Below, piece after piece: positions 22,542 to 32,100 of a DNA stretch of 56,419 nt. The stretch covers positions 1 to 56,419 of the IMG/VR virus record IMGVR_UViG_3300006802_000112, one strand, 5' to 3'. The translations under genes were made by a program, and so were the position numbers. The notes beneath the pieces are model-generated. The model saw only the letters and a program-made list of their open reading frames with translations, did no database searches and had not been told where the DNA came from. The DNA comes from a virus. Numbering within the stretch: the stretch's first letter is position 1; every line of letters starts with the position of its first letter.

Positions 22542-25500
22542 TTAATCCGCTAAGTTAAATAATGTTTTCTGATTAAAGTGTTTATAGGAGTTGATTTGTT
22601 TATCTAAATCTCCCAATTGTTGTTTCCTTTTGAGTATAGTATTTTTTCTTAATTTCTTAGAAAATTCCCACTCTCCAGTTTCTTCATCAACATAGAATAA
22701 ACTACCAACTAGGGATATGGGCTCTATAGCTTCTATGGTTCGTATAGCTACAAGAGGAGATTTTGCTTTAGCAATTAATTCTCTAGGTATACCAAGAAGA
22801 GTTGTTGTATTATATTCTGATACTGTTCTTAAATATGTATATTTAGCAAAATCCTCTACAAATGTGTTATCTTCGTCATCATCTCCATCGTCTAATGAGA
22901 AAATTAATTCACCAAGAAGAAGTAATACTCCCATCAAACCAAATTCATAAACTGATCTTCTTACATTTGTTTTTTGGTCCTCTTTTAATCCTTTAAATAC
23001 TTCTCTTATTCCTTTATAATCATTTTTTCTTATCCCAGAAATATATTCACCAATTAAACCGAACAAAGATGTATAATGACCCTCCTCAAATTTATTTAAA
23101 TCAAAATTATATTGTCTACCTTTAAATCTCTTAGTTAATAATATTGGTAACCAACCAGAGTGCATCATTACGGTATTCAAAAGAACATTTCTTTGAGCCA
23201 TTGTTTGGTCTATCTCATTAATTACACCATCAGCTCTTTCATTTATCTGTCTTGTTCTTCTAGATATTTCTTTAGATATTTTTTTAAATTCCTCTTGTGG
23301 ATTTTGAAATTTATCAGCAAATTTAGAATTATATTTAACTGCTCTATCTGTAATCTCTATGTTATCGTATAAAGAATCTTTAGCATATTTTTTCCACCTA
23401 CTTTCAATTCCTTTCCGGCTAATTGATTCATCTTCAAGCATCATCTTTCTTTTGAACTCGTTAAAATCCATAAACTTACCATCAACAAATCTAGTATCCA
23501 TTAAAGTGAGTACTAAATTCCTTTGAGTAATAGGAACGTTTGCTAATTTTGATAAGGAATAAGCTGATCTACCCAAAAAACGCATAGTCCTAGAGAAAGA
23601 AGAATTTTCTATCTTTGTTCTAAAGTCTGATAACCCAAAATGTTCTGTAAGTAAGAATATTTTAGATTTTTTATCTACTACGCCAGATTCTTTAATATAA
23701 TCGCCCATTAATTTACTTGTAACTGAGAAAGCTCTATTAGCTGAATCTGGACTATATAAATCTTTTGCTAACCTATCTGTGAAGTTAGTTAGTACACCAG
23801 TTGCTGCTGATGTAGCATCTACTATTGGGTTAAATGCTAAGTTTGAAAATCTAACAAATCCTTGGAAAGCATTTATTACACTTGTGAAGTCAACTTTTCG
23901 GCCTAAAATACTAGTTGTCATATTTAGGCTTTGGGTGATTCCATACAAATGATAATCATTAAATTGTTTTATAAACTTGTAATAATTTGATGCTTGTCCT
24001 TTTTTACCAATTTTTAATCTACCAGATACCCCACCTCTTTTTTTAAATTTTTGTTGTGATATTTGATACTGTATAGCTATTAAATCTCTTTCTAATCTAA
24101 CTCTTTCTTTGTATATATTAGATTGTTTGAAATTTAGAAGAGCAGCTTGAATAACATTATTAGATTGCTCTTCTTGAGTTTTTAATTTTTGTTGAAAATA
24201 TTTTGGTATTACGTTAATACCTAATTCTTCAGATAAATTACCTAAACCTTCTATTTGTTCACCATACGTTTTTTCATCAACTCTGTTTGTTAATAAATCC
24301 TTAATTGCATCTTTTGTTGTTGAAATAGCCTTTGTTGATGCTAAACCTGTAATCTTTTCTAATTGAGTTAAAGACATTTGAGGTCTCATATATGGGTTAA
24401 CACTTCCAACATCTTTATGATTTTCAATAGTCATCTCATTAAGTAGAATCATTTGTTTTAACAAATCAAATTCTTCTTTGTTTTTTGTTGCAACTAAACC
24501 TTCTATCCCACTTGTTTCACTATTTATATAATCTTCTTTTTTAATACCATATCTTTCAAAGAATTCATCATTAAGATATTTAGATAATAAAGGTTTTTCG
24601 TAGTAACCATCTTTTTTGTAATTTTTATTTACAAACTCTGCTTTATTAACATCTTGAAGCCATGTATAATCAGGGGTTATCTCTATAAATTCTAAAGCTG
24701 GATACTTTTCTATTAAGCTTTCTTTTTTAGTTTGATCAAATAAGTCAGATGCTTTTATTTTACCACTTTTAATATCGTTAATAACAGTTGTGTATCCAAC
24801 AGGCTCAAATCTTTGGAAATAACTACTTACATTTGCTTTAGCGTACTCGTCTTTAAGTATTTGGATAATCTCATTATTGGTTTTATCTCTTAACTTTCCG
24901 CTAGTGTACATATCATCTATGAAGCTTTCAAAACCTGGCTTTATTCTTGATCTCTTACCTCTTATGATATCTTCTACTTGATAGCCAAACTCTCTAACCC
25001 TTCTCTTTTTCTCTTCAGGCATATGCTCTAAAGCAAAATCAAATAGTGTTTCCCCAGATTCTTCTAACATCATATAAAAATCATCCGTAAGAACTCTAAC
25101 TGTTTGAGCCATTTCGAACTCCTCTTCAAAAAACTCTTTTGGAAGCTCTAATGCTCTTCTAGTAATTATAATTTCATTTTCTATTTCACGAATAGCTTTC
25201 TGTGTTTTGCCATCCATGTTATAGGCATCAGTATTTATTTTTTCTTTGTTATCTCTATTTTGTCTTAGAAGTGCTTTTCTTTTTCTTTGTAGTTCAGTAT
25301 ATTCATCTAATAAATCTTGTTTTTGTCTTTTTTCAGATGGGTCTTCAATCCTATCTACAAATCTTTTTACTCTAGCATCAAATGTTTCTGTTTCACCTAA
25401 TGTTTCATAAAATCTATCATTTAAACCTATTGATGAATTAGATAACATCCAACTAGAAGAATTTCCAAATTTTCTTTCTTGCTCAAGTAATTTTTCTTTA

Positions 25501-28352
25501 AAAGCTAAAGATGCATTTGAAGACTTTTCTTCTGTTCTTAGCATCTCTCGATATATCATATTTAAATTTGACATATCTAAGGCTAATCTAGAATCATCTA
25601 ACAAGTTTTCTTTAGTCATACCTTCGGCTAATGTTATAATATCGCCTGTGTACCCACTATCAACTTTATATGGTAAAGCATCTTTTTCTTCCTGTGTTAA
25701 TTCAGTATATTTAACTACTCTTAGTCCTTCTTTTAGATTTCCATACTCATCATAAGCATCTCTAAATTGTCTAAACTCTCTTAACATATCTAGCTCTGCT
25801 ATTCTTTCTCCTTCTGTTTGAGAGCTTTTATCTATAGTTCCATCTGGCTTTCTAAACTTTCTATTCTCAGCAAATCTTCGACTACTCATGTTTTTTAATA
25901 CAGTCCTTGTGTAGTCTGATAGACCTGCTCTATCATATACTTCTTTCTTTTGTCTTTCGTATTCTTCTGTCATTGGCTTTTCTCTTAAAGCCTTTTTTGC
26001 TTCAGAAAACTTATCTCTAAATTCTGTTAGTTTAGAATCGTTGTTTAGAATCTCTTTTACTGTTTCTTTATTATCTCTTCTCTTTTTTATTTCTTTAGGA
26101 TCGACCTCTAATATTTCTGCTAATATTTTTACACGTTCAGCTTCCAAGTCCTCATCATACTTAACCCAATTTATAGGTGAAATATAGTAATAAGAATTTT
26201 TACCATCACTTGTCTTCATTACAATATTTTGTTGATATTTTTGAAGACCTCTTTCGTATATATTTCTAATTATTGGATTTGCTACTGAAATTGTTTCCTC
26301 ATTAGCTGTATCGTATAATTCTTGAGCTTTTGCTGTTGCTAATCCAATTAAAGCATTATTCATATTAGTGGCAAGACCAAAAGTGGAGGAAAAGAAGGTT
26401 AAATCAACCATTCCACCCTCTACTTGAGCTAAAACTTGATTTTTCTCTTCTTCAGTTAATGACCTGCCCTCTATCTTTTCTTCAACTAATTGTCTAACAT
26501 ATGCCTTATTATCTGTTTCCATTTTTGGAGTAACTCGGCTATGCTTAGAATCTACTTCTTCAATAGATTTAATTGTATCCTTTATTTTTTTCTTTATTAA
26601 GGCATCCCCTTTATAATCTATTTTTTCTAGCTTTAGTCTTGCAGAACGTAGTAAAGGCATTATGTTGGAATCTAATGCTAATAAAGTTATTGAATCAGTT
26701 GTAGAAAATAATTCATTATTTTTTTCTGATTCCGCTATGTTTTTAGCTACTTGATTTTCTAGTGTATTTGCTGTTGCTATTATGGTAGATAAGGAGCTTA
26801 GTATGTCAGACGTTGTCATATCATCGTGTATCTTATCTAACTTAGATTGATTAGGTACTGGTTTATTAAGTATTTGTGTGTGTAAATCTGTTAAAGTTCT
26901 TCTTAATGCTTGTAACTCAGAATCCAAATTAGCTGGGTCCTCTTCTGTTGCATTATAGAAAAAATCTAAACTAGAAAAATCAACATTAAAATCAGTTATA
27001 TTATCATTTAATATACTTTGAGCAATTTTCCTGTTAAGGTCATTTATTACTTGTCTATTATAATCACTTGACCTTCCTAATAACCAATTTGTAAAAGTAT
27101 TCCAAAGGTTTCTTAGTTTTTGTGTTAAAGTTACCTTTTCCTCTGTTTTTCCTTGCTCTAAAAACTGTTCTTTTATTTCTCTTGCTAATACTTTACCTAA
27201 AACTTCTTTCCTAACCTGATCTTCTAATTTATCCCCTTGATAAATGGGATTGCCATTTTCATCCTTTTGTTTGCCATATAGGTCTCTATAGTATTCTGAA
27301 TACTCTTTATATTCTTGTGTAAGATGTACATTTGCTAGAGCAGTTATAATACTATTTTGCTCATTGTAAGAAGCAATAGCTATGTGTGCTACTTCTTCTG
27401 TTAAGTCATCAGTTATATCTCTACCCTCTGATAAAGCTACAACTTTATTTGCTAAATCGGCTATAGCGTTTATATCTGGGTCTTTTCCGTATTTTGTTTT
27501 ATAATTTTTTCTATATTCCTCTAATGTTGTTGTAGAGAATCCCATTCTCTCTAAGAATGAAAATAATGAAGCTTTTATATTATTTACTTCCTCTGGATTT
27601 GAATCCTTTTTTTGACCAGCTTTTAATGGTCTTGGGTTAATAAATTTAGCTTTATATCTAGATATTAAAGAATATGAATTTATAAAGTTGTTATCTTTTA
27701 TTTTTTGAGGTATATCCGCATCTCTAAATACTTCTATTGTCCCATCTTCCCTAACACCAACTACATAGTCTTTTGGGGATGGCATTTCTATTTCACCATC
27801 TTTGTTCACATAGACATTACCCATACCCATTTCAACCATTGCTTCGAACATAAAACCTTTGGCCATTGTTTTTTGGGTAGTTCTAAAATTACCTTTACCT
27901 TTTAATCTTGTAGAGTTATCTTCTTTTACCACTTTTTTAGGTGATAAAAATCCTTGTTCAATTTGAGAAACAATAAAGCTATTCATTGTTCCTTTTGAAA
28001 TATCAAACTTAGCCTTTGGTAAAAATATATCGTTTTTTGGATGTTTAAAACCAATTGTTACTGGTCCTTTTTGACCATCTAATATTAAACTCTCTATATC
28101 TTCAAAGACCTCTCCTTTACTATCTTGATAAAATACTTTTGGTTCTTTTGTATCATATACATTATTCTCAGCATCTTGGAATAATTTTTCCATGCTATCT
28201 GTATAAGAACTAGTCAATACATTAGCAGCTAAATCATTAGTTCCTACAAATACATTTGTTTGTATTTCTTCGAATAACTTAGATTTCTGCCCATTTGGAG
28301 CAAGAACTTCAGTTATGTTATTATTTGAATCTCTTTTAATTGAACAAGCCAT
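22542..28352 (-). CDS. Giant virion-type protein, 1936 aa
   Basis: Near residue 319 lies 'DLTEEVAHIAIASYNEQNS', a degenerate zincin-like element (E-E-x2-H where a protease would have H-E-x2-H), found in this form in large Bacteroidota phage proteins as far as I recall. A long charged, partly coiled-coil middle follows, rich in Lys/Glu. The last 450 residues become amphipathic and hydrophobic: 'NLAFNPIVDATSAATGVLTN' (about 1500), 'VLLNTVMMHSGWLPILL' (about 1730) and 'LMGVLLLLGELIFSL' (about 1800), followed by an acidic 'DDGDDDEDN'. This pattern suits a protein packaged in the head and inserted in the host membrane at injection. No RNA-polymerase metal motif was found. The function is inferred. 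Confidence 0.6.
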   Translation of the reverse strand: MACSIKRDSNNNITEVLAPNGQKSKLFEEIQTNVFVGTNDLAANVLTSSYTDSMEKLFQDAENNVYDTKEPKVFYQDSKGEVFEDIESLILDGQKGPVTIGFKHPKNDIFLPKAKFDISKGTMNSFIVSQIEQGFLSPKKVVKEDNSTRLKGKGNFRTTQKTMAKGFMFEAMVEMGMGNVYVNKDGEIEMPSPKDYVVGVREDGTIEVFRDADIPQKIKDNNFINSYSLISRYKAKFINPRPLKAGQKKDSNPEEVNNIKASLFSFLERMGFSTTTLEEYRKNYKTKYGKDPDINAIADLANKVVALSEGRDITDDLTEEVAHIAIASYNEQNSIITALANVHLTQEYKEYSEYYRDLYGKQKDENGNPIYQGDKLEDQVRKEVLGKVLAREIKEQFLEQGKTEEKVTLTQKLRNLWNTFTNWLLGRSSDYNRQVINDLNRKIAQSILNDNITDFNVDFSSLDFFYNATEEDPANLDSELQALRRTLTDLHTQILNKPVPNQSKLDKIHDDMTTSDILSSLSTIIATANTLENQVAKNIAESEKNNELFSTTDSITLLALDSNIMPLLRSARLKLEKIDYKGDALIKKKIKDTIKSIEEVDSKHSRVTPKMETDNKAYVRQLVEEKIEGRSLTEEEKNQVLAQVEGGMVDLTFFSSTFGLATNMNNALIGLATAKAQELYDTANEETISVANPIIRNIYERGLQKYQQNIVMKTSDGKNSYYYISPINWVKYDEDLEAERVKILAEILEVDPKEIKKRRDNKETVKEILNNDSKLTEFRDKFSEAKKALREKPMTEEYERQKKEVYDRAGLSDYTRTVLKNMSSRRFAENRKFRKPDGTIDKSSQTEGERIAELDMLREFRQFRDAYDEYGNLKEGLRVVKYTELTQEEKDALPYKVDSGYTGDIITLAEGMTKENLLDDSRLALDMSNLNMIYREMLRTEEKSSNASLAFKEKLLEQERKFGNSSSWMLSNSSIGLNDRFYETLGETETFDARVKRFVDRIEDPSEKRQKQDLLDEYTELQRKRKALLRQNRDNKEKINTDAYNMDGKTQKAIREIENEIIITRRALELPKEFFEEEFEMAQTVRVLTDDFYMMLEESGETLFDFALEHMPEEKKRRVREFGYQVEDIIRGKRSRIKPGFESFIDDMYTSGKLRDKTNNEIIQILKDEYAKANVSSYFQRFEPVGYTTVINDIKSGKIKASDLFDQTKKESLIEKYPALEFIEITPDYTWLQDVNKAEFVNKNYKKDGYYEKPLLSKYLNDEFFERYGIKKEDYINSETSGIEGLVATKNKEEFDLLKQMILLNEMTIENHKDVGSVNPYMRPQMSLTQLEKITGLASTKAISTTKDAIKDLLTNRVDEKTYGEQIEGLGNLSEELGINVIPKYFQQKLKTQEEQSNNVIQAALLNFKQSNIYKERVRLERDLIAIQYQISQQKFKKRGGVSGRLKIGKKGQASNYYKFIKQFNDYHLYGITQSLNMTTSILGRKVDFTSVINAFQGFVRFSNLAFNPIVDATSAATGVLTNFTDRLAKDLYSPDSANRAFSVTSKLMGDYIKESGVVDKKSKIFLLTEHFGLSDFRTKIENSSFSRTMRFLGRSAYSLSKLANVPITQRNLVLTLMDTRFVDGKFMDFNEFKRKMMLEDESISRKGIESRWKKYAKDSLYDNIEITDRAVKYNSKFADKFQNPQEEFKKISKEISRRTRQINERADGVINEIDQTMAQRNVLLNTVMMHSGWLPILLTKRFKGRQYNFDLNKFEEGHYTSLFGLIGEYISGIRKNDYKGIREVFKGLKEDQKTNVRRSVYEFGLMGVLLLLGELIFSLDDGDDDEDNTFVEDFAKYTYLRTVSEYNTTTLLGIPRELIAKAKSPLVAIRTIEAIEPISLVGSLFYVDEETGEWEFSKKLRKNTILKRKQQLGDLDKQINSYKHFNQKTLFNLAD

Positions 28353-28378
28353 ATTCTATTATCTATTTTTTTTGGTTT

Positions 28379-29122
28379 TTAGCAATCTCCTGTACGCTCT
28401 AGGGTTAGACCAGAGGGCGAAACACATGGTGGTGTTGGACAGGTTTCATTATTTGCATAATAATTTGACCCATTAAACTTTGTGCTACCATATTCTGCAC
28501 AAAATACAATTTGAGTAGGGAATTTTGTAAATGGAATAATATATTCTATAGTAGTACCTGTTTCATCTGTATATGTAAAACTACCATCAGCTGAAGAAGA
28601 TGTGGCATCTACTGTTAAAGAATATTGAAATGTCTGTGGTTCTGGTGTAGGATTTGTTGCAGGTATTATAGGACATTCTTTTTCTTCATAACCACACATT
28701 AAATCCTTTTCAGGTTCACATGGTGGTTCGTTAAAATCTCCAAAATCATTGAATATATCTTGGTATGATCTCCTATTTTTAATAATTACCTTTTGTCCAA
28801 CTTTGGTTCCATCAATATCTAAAGAAGTTATATTGAACCCATCAACTCTTTTTATCCTATAGATATTACCCTTATCATCTGTTTTCTTGTGGTGCTTAAC
28901 TACTTTATATAAAATAGAAAAGTTACCCACTTGGATAACATCTCCAACACTTAGAGACTCTCTTGTTCCAATGTAGGATATTCCTTTTTCCTTAAAAATC
29001 TTAGATGTTAATTTTGTTACACCAACCCTTACAGAGGAGACCATTTCTAAGTTATTGAAGGATTTTTGAACTCCTTGCAATCTATTAGACCTCATTATTA
29101 TTTTATCCCCCTCTTTTTCCAT
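28379..29122 (-). CDS. Hypothetical late protein with Cys-rich end, 247 aa
   Basis: The start is placed at ATG (MEKEGDK), because the upstream in-frame GTG sits in a promoter box. The N-terminal half is beta-rich and basic ('SLSVGDVIQVGNFSILYKVV', about residues 60-80). The C-terminal half has many cysteines ('CEPEKDLMCGYEEKECP', 'NETCPTPPCVSPSGL', final 'GDC') and Thr-rich strands, like an adhesin or tail-tip domain. It lies between two giant proteins. It may be a tail component; not proven. Confidence 0.55.
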   Translation of the reverse strand: MEKEGDKIIMRSNRLQGVQKSFNNLEMVSSVRVGVTKLTSKIFKEKGISYIGTRESLSVGDVIQVGNFSILYKVVKHHKKTDDKGNIYRIKRVDGFNITSLDIDGTKVGQKVIIKNRRSYQDIFNDFGDFNEPPCEPEKDLMCGYEEKECPIIPATNPTPEPQTFQYSLTVDATSSSADGSFTYTDETGTTIEYIIPFTKFPTQIVFCAEYGSTKFNGSNYYANNETCPTPPCVSPSGLTLERTGDC

Positions 29123-29127
29123 AGCCA

Positions 29128-29135
29128 CAAATTTA
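29128..29135 (-). promoter_or_regulatory. Bacteroidota -7 box before the 247-aa gene
   Basis: On the minus strand TAAATTTG fits TAnnTTTG, ending 5 bases before the ATG at 29122, again an almost leaderless position. The upstream -33 element is weak (TTTT instead of TTG), so this call is less sure than those on the + strand. Confidence 0.35.
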
Positions 29136-29175
29136 AGTAATTATGTCTTGAATTTAAAATTGATTATTAATCATA

Positions 29176-32100
29176 CTATGATTGACATTCAACTTTATTT
29201 CTAGTTTCTTCTTCTGTTGGAGTAAGCATTTCAAAAGACGATTCTATAGCTGTAGCTACTTCGTTTTTATAATTTGTTATTGTGTTTGGTATGTTTTTTA
29301 TGGATGGAATTTCCATTTGAAAAGCTACTACAGGAGATATTGCATCTTCGGATGTTAATTCTGTTCTAACCCACTCATTTCCTTTATTATCAGTAATAGT
29401 TTCTATGTTTTCACCTCTTTCTTTTTTAAAGAAATCAATTGTTTTTTCATACCTTTTTAGTATACCTTGATAATCTTCGTCTATATCTTCTATACTAAAT
29501 TCATCGATATCTGCTATTTCTTCATACTGATCAGGTTGTTGTAATGTTTCAGGGTATACATTATATTCTGTAGTATATACAGTGTAATCATCCTCATATA
29601 ATACGTTAATACCTTGATTTTCTAAAGTTGTGGATATACCTTCAGACCATATGAAATCAAAATGATATTCTCTTATAGCATCATATATTTTATCTTTATC
29701 TAGTCTATATGTTTCTGTTTCTTCATCTATTAATTCGGCTATATCTTCCAATTCTGGGAGTAAATAATCGTAGTAGGAAGATTCTTTAAATTCATCCCAA
29801 GATTCTTTTGTAAATAAGTCCTTATCTTTTAACTCAGAATAAATTTCGCTAGAATCATTGTCAGCGTAAAAATCGGCTTCTTGGTTAACAAAATCATCTA
29901 TATTAAATTGATTAATTTTATCAGTAGGAATTGCTTCAAAATCAGTAGAGTTAGCATTAAAAACGGTGTGGTCTTCTCCTAGGTATTTTATAATATCACC
30001 ATTTTCTAATTCATCGGTATTCCTACTGCTCACTATGTCATAAGGTTGTAAATTAAATTCATCAGCTGACATATAGCCTTCAATTAACGCTAATGTTCTA
30101 GGTGTTGGTATTGCTAGTGTTTCCATACCTAATTCTGCGTTTCTTTTAATTTCCTCTCTTAATAAACGCTCTGTATAATTTTTACGGTGAGCAATGAATT
30201 GTTTATCTCTTAAACTTGCGTTGTCAAGTAGGCTATTTTTTAAGTTTGGTAAATCTTTTTTAGCGTTGAAGTATTTAGTGTATAATTGTTTATCTGGCTT
30301 AATTCCAGGTAAAATATTTTTTTCATAGTAGGAAACAGCATCTTCTAGTGAGGTAAATATTTCTCTACCTAATCTATACTCGTATGATTTTTTTTGCTTA
30401 TTAAATTTCTCTGTTATAAAGCTATAGGGCATTAGATAACCTTTGCCTTCTAGTTGATAATCTTGCACTTCTACTGGTTCTATTTTTTCACCTAAAGCTA
30501 AAGATACTAATGATTTAGCATAGCCCTCTTGTTCTTTTAATCTTCTTTGTACTTTTTCTTTTTGTTTTTCTATAGCATCAAAGCCTCTATTTTCTTTTTT
30601 TGCTTCCTCTATTGCCTTATTTAGGTTTTTTATAGCCTCTTTGTCCTCATTAATTGATTTAAATGCCTCTGATATGTCATTATAAAGGTCTTTAACTATA
30701 TACTCCTCACTACCCTCAAAGCTAGAATCAATATCATTGATTAACTTTTCTGTCTCTTTTATTTTTTTATAAATAGGCTTTTGTTTAGAATTTAAGTCCT
30801 TAGGATTATTTTCATAGTTAGTTAGAACCATGTCTACAGCCTTAGCTTTTTGATAAGAGTCCGATTGCATTTCAGCAACATAAACATCTTTTGTTCCAGC
30901 TTCTCTCCAAACTCTAGTGTGACCAAACTGCCCACTATTTATCTTTCTAGTTTTATTGTAGTTTTCAATCCAATTATTCGTCATCTCTAAAGACGGTGAC
31001 ATAAAGTATGCTTCCTCTTCTATATTCTCTGGTGTTATTCTAGAGTTTCTATCTACAACGTAGTTTATGCCAGATTCTCTATTTGTTGTAACTCTAAATT
31101 CTATACCATCTAAATTCTTTTCAAAATCTCTCTTAAAGTGCCCGTCTATTTGATGATCGAGTTTTGAGTTATAAATATTTGTACTAGAAAATCCAACATC
31201 CACTCCTACATTGTCTGAACCATAATCTGAATAGGTTGTACTTTCTATGACATCTAGTGGCATTATTCTAGCGTTCACTTCTCCTCTAAATTCATCAAAA
31301 GGTATTTGTGTTTTTCCTCTAAAGCCTTCTAAATTTAAGACCTCTCTAATTATTGCTTTTTCAATTGCTTTTGTTGTAGGTTGTTTTAAAATTTGATTAA
31401 TTGTTTGAATATTAACCATTTTACCTTTTTTCTTAGCAAACATCTCATCTAATAATGGTTGTATTGTGTATTCAGATGTTTGGAATTTAGTGCCACTTAA
31501 CATGTCAATAGCGACAGCTTCAGCAAATTGTTCTAGGGTTATATTCTCTAGCTCTTCTGCTGTGTATTGTGTGATTCCTAAAGCGTTTTTAATTGAGTTC
31601 CATAAATCAGTCAGCCATTCTCTAATAGCAGATTTTCTTTTTTTGTTGACTACTAATTCTCCCTTATCACCAATTAGTTGTGTTAAGGCTTCTTCGTATA
31701 ATCTTTCACCTTCTAAATTTGGTTGAGATTCTTTTACTTTATCTATATACTCTTGACCCTGTTCTTGTACTAACTGTATTCCTTTTCTATAAAGGTTTGG
31801 TCTATTTTCTTTGGCCCAAAAATTAAATAGGTGGCCAAACTCATGTATTTGTGTATTTAGTATTCTTGGGTTGTCTGTATTTAAATATACATCTCCATTG
31901 TATACAAATCCATTAGGGGTAATAGTTAAAGATTCGGTAGATAATGATAAATTTATTGGGTCATACACAATACCAAAGGAATCCATAACTTCTTCCTCTA
32001 GCCTATCTCCTATAAACTTATCTAAAATTGATACTGTATTTGGATCAAAAACTAGATACTGTGTAGTGGTTCCTATAGGGTAATTTTTTTCATATGTATT